This document shows positions 7,371-15,703 of a DNA stretch of 64,000 nucleotides, in pieces. A program made the position numbers and the translations under genes. The stretch comes from an uncultured Trueperaceae bacterium. GTDB lineage: Bacteria > Deinococcota > Deinococci > Deinococcales > Trueperaceae. The number at the start of each line of letters is the position of its first letter. The first letter of the stretch is position 1. Below the pieces are notes generated by a model. It was not told where the DNA came from. It made no database searches and worked only from the letters and a program-made list of their open reading frames with translations. The DNA lies in the NCBI GenBank assembly GCA_937873495.1, contig CALMXZ010000015.1, positions 1-64,000 on the forward strand. Reading direction: 5' to 3'.

Positions 7371-8684
7371 TCAGGCGAGCACTTTCAACGCCCGGTCGAG
7401 CCCGTCGAGGCCGACCTGCAGGTCGTCGCGCTTGATGGTCAGTGGCGGCGTGACCAGCAGCACGTTGTAGCGCCCGAACGCGTAGACGCCCTCGTTGCGC
7501 AGGGCCCCGGAGAGCTTGGCGATGGGGGCGTTATCGCCGCCGTACCAGGGCACGATTGGCTCCCTCGTATCGCGGTCCTTCACCAGTTCGATGGTGTAGA
7601 AGGCGCCGATGCCGCGCACGTCGCCGATGACACGGTGCTTGTCCTTGAGGGCGTTCAGGCCGTCCTTCAGCCACGGGTCGATCTCGCGCGCCCGCTCGAA
7701 CAGGCCCTCCTTCTTGAGGGCGGTCACGGTGGCGAGGCCGGCGGCCATGGCCATGGGGTGGCCGGCATAGGTGTGGCCGCACATGAGCGCGACGTCGTCG
7801 AAGTGCTTGGCGAGGCTCTCGCGGACCATCACGCCGCCGAGCGGGATGTAGGCGGAGGATGAGCCCTTGGCGAAGGTGATCATGTCCGGCGTGACGCCGA
7901 AGCGCGTGGCCGCGAAGCGGTCGCCGACGCGGCCGAAGCCCGTCATGACCTCGTCGAACACGAGCACGATGCCGTGCTTGGCCGTGATCTCGCGCAGGCC
8001 GGCCAGGTAACCTTCAGGGTAGACGATCACGCCGTTGGAGCCGACGACGGGCTCGATGACGAGCGCCGCGATGTTCTTGCCGCCCTCGAACATGATGACC
8101 TGCTCGAGGTGCTCGAGCGCGCGGGCCGTCTCGAGCTTCGGGTCCTCCGTGAAGAACGGGCTGCGGTACGGGTAGGGGGCGAAGAAATGGATGATGCCGG
8201 GCAGACCGGGCTCGTTGGCCCAGCGCCTGTCCTCGCCCGTGAGGCTGCCGGCGCCCGGTGCCGAACCGTGGAACGAACGGTAGGCGGCCAGCACCTTCTG
8301 GCGGCCCGTGATCATGCGCGACATCTTGATGGCGTCCTCGTTGGCCTCGCCGCCGCCCGTCGTGAAGAACGTGCGGGCGCCCTCGCTCCACGGGCTGACC
8401 TCGGAGAGGAGCTCGGCGAACTCGGAACGCACGTCGTGGATGAGGGAGGGCGGTAGGTAGCAGATCTTGGCGGCCTGCTCCTGGATGGCCTTGACGACGG
8501 CGGGGTGGCCGTGGCCGAGGTTGGTCGAGACGAGACCGGCCGAGAGGTCGAGGTAGCGCTTGCCCTGGTCGTCGAAGAGCCAGGAGCCCTCGCCGCGGAC
8601 GAACGTGGGGCCGCCGATGGCCGCCTGCTTGGACCAGGGGGTGAGCACATGCTTGTGCGAGCGGGTGGTGGCTGTAGGGGACAT
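7371..8684 (-). CDS. Class III PLP-dependent aminotransferase
   Basis: 437 residues with the class III (omega) transaminase fold. FTTGGGEANEDAIKM binds the cofactor phosphate, VLVFDEVMTGFGR carries the PLP-ring Asp, and TFAKGSSSAYIPLGG carries the Schiff-base lysine. Similarity is to the taurine-pyruvate or beta-alanine type; the substrate cannot be fixed from sequence. The frame runs ~100 codons further upstream, but ATG 8684 has a full AGGAGG seven bases before it and the protein starts there in family style. It lies upstream of the peroxidase gene on the same strand. Confidence 0.9.
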   Translation of the reverse strand: MSPTATTRSHKHVLTPWSKQAAIGGPTFVRGEGSWLFDDQGKRYLDLSAGLVSTNLGHGHPAVVKAIQEQAAKICYLPPSLIHDVRSEFAELLSEVSPWSEGARTFFTTGGGEANEDAIKMSRMITGRQKVLAAYRSFHGSAPGAGSLTGEDRRWANEPGLPGIIHFFAPYPYRSPFFTEDPKLETARALEHLEQVIMFEGGKNIAALVIEPVVGSNGVIVYPEGYLAGLREITAKHGIVLVFDEVMTGFGRVGDRFAATRFGVTPDMITFAKGSSSAYIPLGGVMVRESLAKHFDDVALMCGHTYAGHPMAMAAGLATVTALKKEGLFERAREIDPWLKDGLNALKDKHRVIGDVRGIGAFYTIELVKDRDTREPIVPWYGGDNAPIAKLSGALRNEGVYAFGRYNVLLVTPPLTIKRDDLQVGLDGLDRALKVLA

Positions 8685-8987
8685 CGCCTGACCTCCTAGA
8701 ATCGCTCCTGAAGCGCTTGGCAACGCGAAGGAGCCTCCCAGGCGCTGCTGCGGCCGGGAGCCGCCGGATACCGGTGTTGGCCTGAAGATTACCGCATCTC
8801 GCTCGGCGATGGTGGTAAAAGCGGCGCTTCCGAGCCGGTCGGCGTGCGCCCGCGCCGGCCGTGGGCGTAGGGTCGGCACGACACCTGCCAACCGGCGGCG
8901 CTGCATGACCGGGTATGCTGGAGCGCTCCGAGTCGGACGGTTGGAACGGATCGATCTCATCGTTCCAGTCCGCTTACCAGGCCTGCC
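8685..8987. other. Divergent intergenic region
   Basis: It separates the leftward aminotransferase gene from the rightward flippase-like gene. It holds the aminotransferase ribosome site (8693-8698) and a possible rightward -10 box TATGCT (8914-8919) without a recognisable -35. I see no gene or repeat. Confidence 0.3.
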
Positions 8988-10022
8988 ATGATGAAGCGAC
9001 CGGTACTCCACGCCCTGCTCATCTCCCTCGCGCTGTCCGGCCTGGGGTTCGCCTTCGCTCTATGGAGCGTCGGAGGACCGAAGGCCCTCCTCAAGGCCGG
9101 CGAGCTGGCCCCGCGGTACTTGCTGTACGCGGCGGCCGCGTTGTTGGCCTCTTTCGTCATCTCGGCCCTGCGCCTCGCCTTCATCTGCCGGTCGCTCGGC
9201 TACCGGTTGCGGCTCAGGCACGCTTTGCGGGCGCACGTCCTCGGCCTGTTCTCCGCCGCCGTTACCCCGGGCGGCAGCGGCAGCGTCGCCGGCATCGCCC
9301 TCACGCTCGACCTGCAGGGGGCCGGGAGCGGGCGCGCGTGGGCGGCCGCCCTCGCCACGATGTCGTCGGACACGACTTTCCACGCCTGGGCCATGCCGCT
9401 CTCCCTGATAGCGCTCTACTCGATGGGCGCCTACCCGCGCACCCCGCTCTGGACCGTCATCGGGATCGTGACGATCCTCCTCACGGTGGCGTTCGCGTAC
9501 CTGCTGCTCTTCAAGGTGAGCTGGATCGGCCCGATCGCCAACCGCCTGCTCCGCGGTCCGTTCCTGCGGTTCAGGCGCCGCGGCTTGCGCCTGGCGACGA
9601 GCGTCATCGCCAGCAGCCGGACCTTCGCCACCGCCCCGCTCTGGCAGCACGTGGTCATCCAGCTCCTCACGGCAGCCGCGTGGGCGTGCTACTTCACCGT
9701 CCTGCACTTCCTGCTCGTGGGCTTGAACGTGCACCTCGGCTTCGGACTCGTCCTCGTCGGGCAGACCGTCGTGTCCGTCATGAGCACCTTCGTGCCGACC
9801 CCGGGCGCCAGCGGTTTCCTCGAGGTCGTGCTGAGCTGGTTCCTCATCAGCAAGGGGAGTGGGGAGGCCGGCCCGGCCACCGTGTTCGTCTGGCGGTTGT
9901 TGACGTTCTACAGCCTGTTCATCCTCGGCCCGCTCCTGGGCGGCTACATGGTCGTCAAGATGGTGGGCGACGGCAACAAACCGAAGCCCGTCGGGCAAGG
10001 CTCGGAGGCGGACCCGGCCTAG
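8988..10022 (+). CDS. Flippase-like integral membrane protein (UPF0104/LPG-synthase TM family)
   Basis: 344 residues with about eight membrane helices. It matches the transmembrane half of lysylphosphatidylglycerol synthase MprF: SALRLAFICRSLGY, then an AVTPGGSGSVAGIAL segment, and a late VPTPGASGFLE segment; these two Pro-Gly segments are the family signature. There is no C-terminal aminoacyltransferase domain, so it should act in lipid translocation or an unknown envelope step. ATG codons at 8988 and 8991 are adjacent; the ribosome site is weak (AGG). The charged tail after the last helix is short. Confidence 0.85.
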   Translation: MMKRPVLHALLISLALSGLGFAFALWSVGGPKALLKAGELAPRYLLYAAAALLASFVISALRLAFICRSLGYRLRLRHALRAHVLGLFSAAVTPGGSGSVAGIALTLDLQGAGSGRAWAAALATMSSDTTFHAWAMPLSLIALYSMGAYPRTPLWTVIGIVTILLTVAFAYLLLFKVSWIGPIANRLLRGPFLRFRRRGLRLATSVIASSRTFATAPLWQHVVIQLLTAAAWACYFTVLHFLLVGLNVHLGFGLVLVGQTVVSVMSTFVPTPGASGFLEVVLSWFLISKGSGEAGPATVFVWRLLTFYSLFILGPLLGGYMVVKMVGDGNKPKPVGQGSEADPA

Positions 10023-10140
10023 GCCGACCCCGCCTGGGCGGACCACGCCTAAGGGGAGGGGAGGCCGCTCCCGGGGGTACGCGGCGCTCGCCCCGGCTCG
10101 GTCCAGCATGGTCTTACGCTCCGGCGTCGCTGAGTCGTAG

Positions 10141-11304
10141 CTAACGCAGCACCTCGGCGTAGAGGTCGCCGAGCGCCCGCCAGTGCCGCTCGTACGTGTA
10201 CCGGTCCAGTACCCTTTGACGGGCGGCGGCGCCCGCTGCCGGCACCGCGTCGCGGTTGACTGCCAGCCAGTCCCAGGCGGAGCGCAGGTCCCGGCGGATG
10301 TTAAGCGGGTCCAGCACGCGCCCAAGGCCGCTCAGCACGTCGGCGTGCTCCCCGACGTCGGTCGCCACCGGCATGCAGCCGCTCGCCATGCCCTCCAGGA
10401 GGCTCAGGCTCAGCCCCTCGATCGGGCTCGGTAACATGACGATGTCCGACCCCCGCCAGAGGCTCTTGCGCACGGCCTCGTCGGCCACGAAGCCGAGCCA
10501 CTCTATGCGGCGATCGGCCGCGAACCTGGCCTTCAGGCTCGCCACGAGCGGGCCGGCCCCAGCCAGCGTCAGCACCAGGTCCGCGTGCCGGTGGGCGGCG
10601 AAGGTCTCGACGAGCGGCGTGATGTTCTTGTCGGCCGTCATGCGCCCCATGTACGTGATGCGCAGCTTGTCGGGGAGCCGGAACTCGCTCGGGCCCGGCG
10701 CGTAGGCCGCCGCGTCCACCCCGTTGGGGATGACGGCGATGCGCTCCGCCGCCACGCCGCGCGCCTCGAAGTGCCTCTGCAAGCGGCTGCCGAAGACGAT
10801 CACGCGCGTGTAGCGCGCCAGCGCTGGGGCGTAGGCGTTGCTAACGAGTTGGCCGAAGAGCCCGAACCTGGTGGGCCGGTAGTCCCAGCCGTGGTGGAAG
10901 GTCGCGATGGCGGGCACGCCAAGCTCGCGCGCCAGGCGTGGGACTAGGAAGTCGACGGGGCTGGTCGTCAACTGGGCGTGGATGAGGTCAGGACCGAGCG
11001 TCTGCAACAGCCGCTTCAGGCGGCCGTACGAGCCCGGGCCGGGCACCGTGTAGCCGGGCGACCTGGTGAGGTAGGGGAGGGCATGGACGTCTGGGTCGGG
11101 CGTGGCGGGGCCGACAGACGGATGCTGGCCCGGTGGGTTGGCGGAGCTGCTCGAGCCGCCCGGCTCGTTCGACCCGGCTGGGTCGTTCGAGAAGTGCACG
11201 ATGTCGGCCACATGTCCGTTGGTCCGCAACCAGGCCTGCAGTTGCCGCGTGTACACGACGACGCCGTCGCCGGGGCTCAGCTTGCTGAGGATGGCTACGC
11301 GCAT
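10141..11304 (-). CDS. GT4-type glycosyltransferase
   Basis: 387 residues with a GT-B fold. The N-terminal half starts MRVAILSKLSPGDGVVVYTRQL and carries an FHHGWDYRP loop. The nucleotide-sugar-binding half has YMGRMTADKNI and the EX7E motif in SPIEGLSLSLLEGMASG. An unusual low-complexity Ser/Gly/Pro-rich stretch at residues ~47-70 interrupts the first domain. The Nudix gene ends... upstream on the same strand with a 22-base gap, so the two probably form an operon. The acceptor is unknown; a cell-envelope glycolipid or polysaccharide is likely. Confidence 0.88.
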   Translation of the reverse strand: MRVAILSKLSPGDGVVVYTRQLQAWLRTNGHVADIVHFSNDPAGSNEPGGSSSSANPPGQHPSVGPATPDPDVHALPYLTRSPGYTVPGPGSYGRLKRLLQTLGPDLIHAQLTTSPVDFLVPRLARELGVPAIATFHHGWDYRPTRFGLFGQLVSNAYAPALARYTRVIVFGSRLQRHFEARGVAAERIAVIPNGVDAAAYAPGPSEFRLPDKLRITYMGRMTADKNITPLVETFAAHRHADLVLTLAGAGPLVASLKARFAADRRIEWLGFVADEAVRKSLWRGSDIVMLPSPIEGLSLSLLEGMASGCMPVATDVGEHADVLSGLGRVLDPLNIRRDLRSAWDWLAVNRDAVPAAGAAARQRVLDRYTYERHWRALGDLYAEVLR

Positions 11305-11326
11305 GCGTCGATTACCCCCGGCGCAC

Positions 11327-11779
11327 TCACCGAGGGTGGCGGCCGCGGTGGACGTGCCAGAGCCGCAGCGCCGTGTCCACCAGCGGCACGCGTTCCAAGC
11401 TCGTGACCTCGTGGAACTCGAACCAACGCGCCTCGTCGGTCGAGCCGTTCGTCTCGGACATGAGTTCGCCAGAAACGATCCGGGCGGCGTAGATGAGGCG
11501 GAACGAATGAAGCGGCAGCACGCCCGGCGTGCCGCGCTGCTCCGGGCTCAGGTGCACGCTGTCGGTCCCCAGCAGGCTGGTCAGCTCGATGCGGTACCCG
11601 GTCTCCTCGAACACTTCCCGCACGGCCGCCGCTGACGGGTCCTCGCCGAACTCCAGGCCGCCGCCCGGCAGCGTCCAACCTGGCTCGAGGCCGGGCACGC
11701 TGAAGTGCGCGAGCAGGACCCGTCCCTGGTCAACGACCAACCCGTAGGCTCCCACACGCGTCTCGAAGGTCAGGGGCAT
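11327..11779 (-). CDS. Nudix hydrolase
   Basis: 150 residues. The Nudix box is complete: GGLEFGEDPSAAAVREVFEETGY, written here in two parts as GGLEFGEDPS (about 39-48) and AAAVREVFEETGY (about 49-61), with the metal-binding REVFEE core. It hydrolyses a nucleoside diphosphate linked to an unknown group. It is the first gene of a two-gene unit with the glycosyltransferase, so a nucleotide-sugar substrate is possible. The start is ATG 11779. Confidence 0.88.
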   Translation of the reverse strand: MPLTFETRVGAYGLVVDQGRVLLAHFSVPGLEPGWTLPGGGLEFGEDPSAAAVREVFEETGYRIELTSLLGTDSVHLSPEQRGTPGVLPLHSFRLIYAARIVSGELMSETNGSTDEARWFEFHEVTSLERVPLVDTALRLWHVHRGRHPR

Positions 11780-11908
11780 CTTCTTTAGGAGCTTAGCCCA
11801 AGCCGGGGAGCTCGACCCCCGGCAGGGCGCGCCGGCCTGCGCTCGGCCAGCTCTGGGCTAGCGCCCACCCAGCGTCCGCCGTGCACTCGGTCCACGCTCG
11901 TCTCTCGT

Positions 11909-12316
11909 TCAGGCGGCGTTCAACCGGGCGGCCTGCTTGATCAGACCGCGCAGCGCCTCCCGGCGCGCTTCCTGCTCCTCGAGCGACCGCAGCTTCACGT
12001 GGCGCACGTTCTTGCCCGCGCCCTCCAGGATGCCTGTCGCGTCGTCCAGGTCCGTCGCCCGCATGAAGACGAGCGACACCCAGCGCGCATGCGGCATCAG
12101 CGCCGCCATGCCCCAGCCGCCGTAGCCGTACTGGTGCGCGCCGTAGCCGGTGGCAAGGTCGACGAGGTCGGTGCTCCAGCGCACGTCTGGTAGTACGTCC
12201 CTGACGAGGGCGTGCACGGCCAGGTAGGTGGCGCGCACCACCTCGGACTTGCTGGCCAGCAGTTCGGCGAGGCGCTCGTCCGGGGCGCCTTCCTCATGCG
12301 GGTGCTTGTCGCTCAT
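11909..12316 (-). CDS. DUF1801-family protein
   Basis: 135 residues from ATG 12316, which has CGGAG just upstream; a longer frame from 12349 is less likely. Features of the DUF1801 (YdhG-like) fold are the LVRDVLPDVRWSTDLVDLATGYG segment and the WVSLVFMRATDL strand, followed by a VRHVKLRSLEEQEARREALRGLIKQA C-terminal helix region. The biochemical function of the family is not established. It follows the deaminase gene on the same strand after about 80 bases. Confidence 0.75.
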   Translation of the reverse strand: MSDKHPHEEGAPDERLAELLASKSEVVRATYLAVHALVRDVLPDVRWSTDLVDLATGYGAHQYGYGGWGMAALMPHARWVSLVFMRATDLDDATGILEGAGKNVRHVKLRSLEEQEARREALRGLIKQAARLNAA

Positions 12317-12394
12317 GCTCCGGGTATACACCGCGGTGTTCATGACCACGGCGTCGAACCCGTGCCGACCCGCCCGAAGGCGTCGCGTCTCGGG

Positions 12395-12850
12395 TCACTC
12401 CTCCCCGATGTCCTCGTTCCAGACGTCCGGCTTGGCGGCGATGAACTCCGTCATGAGGCGCACGCACTCTTCGTCGTCGAGGTCGATCACCCGCACGCCC
12501 TGCTCGCGCAGCCACGCGGCCCCGCCCTTGAACGTGCGCGACTCGCCGACGACCACCGTGGGGATGCCGAACTGCTTGACGAGGCCGCTGCAGTACCAGC
12601 ACGGCTCGAGCGTGGTGACCATGATCGTGTCCTTGTACGTGCGCTGCCTGCCCGCGTTGCGGAACGCGTCCGTCTCGCCGTGCGAGCTCGGGTCGCCGTC
12701 CTGGACGCGGCGGTTGTGACCGCGGCCAAGCAGCGTCCCGTCCGTGCGGAAGAGTGCCGCGCCGATGGGGACGCCGCCCTCCGCCAGCCCCTGCCTGGCC
12801 TCCTCGAGGGCTACGCGCAGTAGCGAGCGGTGGTCGAGAGCATCTTCCAT
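12395..12850 (-). CDS. Zinc-dependent cytosine/nucleoside deaminase, FCY1-like
   Basis: 151 residues. The CDA-fold zinc motifs are SHGETDAF (HxE, ligand and catalytic Glu) and TLEPCWYC (PCxxC). The flanking features GGVPIGAALF, LGRGHNRR, VVGESRTFKG and the C-terminal PDVWNEDIGE closely follow yeast cytosine deaminase FCY1, so cytosine or a related base is a good guess for the substrate. ATG 12850 has AAGGAGG six bases upstream and is preferred over the longer frame to 12898. It is divergent from the BMP-family nucleoside-type transporter, which supports a salvage role. Confidence 0.85.
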   Translation of the reverse strand: MEDALDHRSLLRVALEEARQGLAEGGVPIGAALFRTDGTLLGRGHNRRVQDGDPSSHGETDAFRNAGRQRTYKDTIMVTTLEPCWYCSGLVKQFGIPTVVVGESRTFKGGAAWLREQGVRVIDLDDEECVRLMTEFIAAKPDVWNEDIGEE

Positions 12851-12914
12851 GCCTGGCCTCCTTGCCTTACCAGACGCTACCGCGCCCGACGTTCCCAACG
12901 TACGGGGTTGCCGC

Positions 12915-12920
12915 TATACT
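12915..12920 (+). promoter_or_regulatory. Possible -10 box of the BMP transporter operon
   Basis: TATACT lies in the divergent region about 110 bases before the start of the binding-protein gene. A weak TTCCCA at 12892-12897 has 17-base spacing. Confidence 0.4.
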
Positions 12921-13026
12921 CGCCGAGGAACGCGTAAGTAGACGCCGCGGCCTAGGTCGCGGGCGCTTGTGCGGATCGCGCGGTAGGCTCCTGCGGCTCG
13001 TGCAGGACGTCAGAAAGGGCGTGAAC

Positions 13027-14010
13027 GTGAGAAGAGTCGTGTCTATGCTCGTCGTCGCCATGGCGGTGCTGGTCGGCTTGGCCGCCGCGCAGGGCCCCGT
13101 CAACGTCTACGCCGTCTACGCCACGGCCATCGAGGAGCCCTGGGACGGCGTGATCCACGCCGCGCTGCAGGATGCCCAGAAGGCCGGCCTCATCAACTAC
13201 GAGTTCGTCGACGACCTCGGCTACGCCGGCGACCTGGAACGCATCATGCGCGAGGTCGCCGAGGAGAACGCCCCCGACGTCATCTTCGGCGACGCCTTCG
13301 GCAACGAGGAGGCCGTGCGGCGCGTCGCGCGCGACTACCCCGACATCGCGTTCGTCTTCGGTTCGGGCCTCGGACCGGTGGAGCCGAACTTCTCCGTGTT
13401 CGACAACTGGATCCACGAACCCGCCTACCTCTCCGGTCTGATCGCCGGCAAGGTCAGCAAGAGTGGCATCGTCGGCGTGGTGGGCGGTTACCCGGTGCCC
13501 GAGGTCAACCGTATCGTCAACGCCTTCATCGTGGGCGTGAAGGAAGCCAACCCGCAGGGGCAGGTCCTCGTCAGCTTCATCAACTCGTGGTTCGACCCGC
13601 CCGCGGCGAAGGAAGCCGCGCTGGCGCAGCTCGACGCCGGCGCCGACGCCCTCTTCGCGGAGCGCTTCGGCGTGATCGAAGCGGCCGTGGAGCGCGGAGC
13701 CGTCGCCTTCGGCGCCATGAGCGACCAGAACGCCCTCGGACCCGACACGGTGATCACCGGACCCGTCTGGCACATGGAGCCGCTCGTCCGCTACGTCATA
13801 GATCAGGTGGCGAAGGGCTCGTACACGTCGCAGGACCTCAAGGACTTCACGATGATGGCCAAGGGCGGCGCGAGCCTCGCCCCATTCCACGGCTTCGAGC
13901 AGACGCTCCCGAGCGAGGTCATCGAACTCGTGCGGCAGCGTGAAGCGGAGATCCTCGGCGGCCTCTTCCGCGTGCCGATCAACGAGGAGACCCCGGTCAC
14001 GACGCGCTGA
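13027..14010 (+). CDS. BMP-family ABC transporter substrate-binding protein
   Basis: 327 residues with a signal peptide (MRRVVSMLVVAMAVLVGLAAA, residues 1-21 approximately, cleaved before Q). The mature protein has the BMP/PnrA-Med fold, as in nucleoside-binding PnrA: FGDAFGNEEAVRRVA, a FNDNW-like VFDNWIHEPAYLSGLIAG, and VVGGYPVPEVNRI. It delivers a purine nucleoside or similar ligand to the permeases encoded next. GTG 13027 sits nine bases after AAAGG; GTG 13021 is too close to it. It is the first gene of a four-gene transporter operon. Confidence 0.85.
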   Translation: MRRVVSMLVVAMAVLVGLAAAQGPVNVYAVYATAIEEPWDGVIHAALQDAQKAGLINYEFVDDLGYAGDLERIMREVAEENAPDVIFGDAFGNEEAVRRVARDYPDIAFVFGSGLGPVEPNFSVFDNWIHEPAYLSGLIAGKVSKSGIVGVVGGYPVPEVNRIVNAFIVGVKEANPQGQVLVSFINSWFDPPAAKEAALAQLDAGADALFAERFGVIEAAVERGAVAFGAMSDQNALGPDTVITGPVWHMEPLVRYVIDQVAKGSYTSQDLKDFTMMAKGGASLAPFHGFEQTLPSEVIELVRQREAEILGGLFRVPINEETPVTTR

Positions 14011-14024
14011 ACTGAGGTAATGGC

Positions 14025-14059
14025 TCGCCGCGCGGCGCGTTCAGCACGCCGCGCGGCGA
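14025..14059. other. GC-rich stem-loop between binding-protein and ATPase genes
   Basis: TCGCCGCGCGGCG (14025-14037), a 9-base loop, and its exact complement (14047-14059). Stem-loops at this position often protect the binding-protein mRNA end or attenuate downstream transcription, giving more binding protein than transporter. Confidence 0.6.
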
Positions 14060-14102
14060 AGCCCACTGACTACCGCGCCGCGCCTTCCGAGAGGGGCGAC
14101 CA

Positions 14103-15656
14103 GTGACCACCACGCCGGAGCCCGTCGTCAGCCTGCGCTCCGTCACGAAGCGCTTCGGCGCCCTGACGGCCCTCGCCGACATCGACCTCGACGTGCGGCC
14201 GGGCGAGATCCTCGCGCTGCTCGGCGAGAACGGCGCGGGGAAGACGACGCTCACGAAGATCGTCTACGGCATGTACCAGCCCGATGACGGCGAGCTACGC
14301 GTCGGTGGGGTCCCTGTCAGGCTGCGCTCGCCCGCCGACGCCATCGCGAGCGGCATCGGCCTCGTCTCGCAGCATTTCGCGCTCGTGCCGAGCCTCACCG
14401 TGGCGGAGAACGTCGTGCTCGGCAGGGAAGGCGGGGCGCTGCTCGACCGCTCGAAGATCGAGGGCGCCGTCCTGGCCACCGCGGAGCGTTACGGGCTCGA
14501 CGTCGCGCCGCGGGCGCTCGTACGCGCCATGTCCGTCGGTGCGCAGCAGCGCGTCGAGATCCTCAAGGCCCTCCACCGCGACTGCAAGCTCCTCATCCTC
14601 GACGAGCCGACGGCCGTCCTCACGCCGCAGGACGGCGAGCGCCTGTTCGCCACGTTGGATGGGCTGCGCGAGCGCGGGCTCGCCGTCATCATCATCACGC
14701 ACAAGCTCCGCGAGGTGATGCGCGTGAGCCAGCGCGTCGTCGTGCTGCGGCACGGTCGTGTAGTCGGCGAGCGCGCCACGGCGGGGGCTAGCCAGGCCGA
14801 GCTCGCGCGCATGATGATCGGCCGGGAGCAGCTGCCGGTCGAGAGCGCGTCGCGCAGGGGAACTCCGCTTCAACGGACTCCGCTTCAGCGCACGCCGCTT
14901 CAGCGAACCCCGCTCGTCGAGGCCCGGCGCCTCACGCTGCGCGACAAGCGTGGCGTCACGCTCCTGGACGACGTCAGCTTCGACCTCTACCCTGGCGAGA
15001 TCGTCGGGGTGGCGGCGGTGGCAGGCAACGGGCAGAGCGAACTCGTGAGCGTCCTCACGGGCATGGCGCAGCCCTCGGCCGGCGAGGTCCTCCTCAGCGG
15101 CGAGCGCGTTAGCGGCCTGCCGCCCGCGCAACTGGCCCGGCTCGGCGTCGGACGCGTGCCGGAGGACCGCCTCGAGGCGGTGGTCGGTAACCTGTCAGTG
15201 CGCGAGAACCTCACGCTCGAGCACATCGGCGCGTTCACGCGCGCCGGCCACCTCGACGGCCGCGCCATGGCGGCCGAGGCGGATAGGCTCATCGCGGAGT
15301 ACCAGGTGAAGGCCAAGCCCGGCGACCTCGTGCGGACGCTCTCTGGCGGCAACATCCAGAAGATCGTGCTGGCGCGCACCCTCTCGCGCAAGCCGCGCTT
15401 CGTGGTCGTCGCGCAGCCGACGCGGGGGCTCGACGTCGGCGCCACCGCCTACGTCCACGAGCGGCTCCTCGAACAGCGCGACAGGAACGCCGCCGTCCTG
15501 ATGGTCAGCGAGGACCTCGACGAGGTCCTGCGCCTGTCCGACCGCGTGCTGGTCATGTACGGCGGACGCATCGTCGGCGACTTCGCGGCGGACGAGGTGG
15601 ACGTCGGCCGCGTCGGGCTCCTCATGGCGGGGGAGGGGGTGGCGGTGCATGGTTAG
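14103..15656 (+). CDS. Tandem ATP-binding protein of the BMP-type ABC transporter
   Basis: 517 residues with two nucleotide-binding domains, as in RbsA and YufO. Domain 1 has Walker A GENGAGKTT, signature MSVGAQQR and Walker B LLILDEPTAVLT. Domain 2 has the degenerate Walker A AGNGQSEL, signature LSGGNIQK and Walker B with Gln (VVVAQPTRGLD), the normal asymmetry of this family. The linker between the domains (about 254-272) contains a 15-bp in-frame tandem repeat encoding TPLQR three times. The start is GTG 14103 after GAGAGG. It energises the two permeases. Confidence 0.9.
   Translation: MTTTPEPVVSLRSVTKRFGALTALADIDLDVRPGEILALLGENGAGKTTLTKIVYGMYQPDDGELRVGGVPVRLRSPADAIASGIGLVSQHFALVPSLTVAENVVLGREGGALLDRSKIEGAVLATAERYGLDVAPRALVRAMSVGAQQRVEILKALHRDCKLLILDEPTAVLTPQDGERLFATLDGLRERGLAVIIITHKLREVMRVSQRVVVLRHGRVVGERATAGASQAELARMMIGREQLPVESASRRGTPLQRTPLQRTPLQRTPLVEARRLTLRDKRGVTLLDDVSFDLYPGEIVGVAAVAGNGQSELVSVLTGMAQPSAGEVLLSGERVSGLPPAQLARLGVGRVPEDRLEAVVGNLSVRENLTLEHIGAFTRAGHLDGRAMAAEADRLIAEYQVKAKPGDLVRTLSGGNIQKIVLARTLSRKPRFVVVAQPTRGLDVGATAYVHERLLEQRDRNAAVLMVSEDLDEVLRLSDRVLVMYGGRIVGDFAADEVDVGRVGLLMAGEGVAVHG
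14861..14920 (+). repeat. 15-bp tandem repeat inside the ATPase gene
   Basis: Three near-identical 15-base units of the form xACtCCGCTTCAxCG, starting at 14861, 14876 and 14891, plus a diverged fourth at 14906. They encode repeated TPLQR in the linker between the two ATP-binding domains. Copy number can change by slippage without breaking the frame. Confidence 0.85.
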
Positions 15657-15703
15657 GTCCGCTCACCCCACTGGCCGGGACGGGCGCCGGGAGGCGGTGA
15701 CCC

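Noticed and set aside
9060-10325. 421-codon open frame opposite the flippase-like gene
   Set aside because: Arg/Glu/His-rich translation with no family; a mirror effect of GC-biased codons in the real gene.
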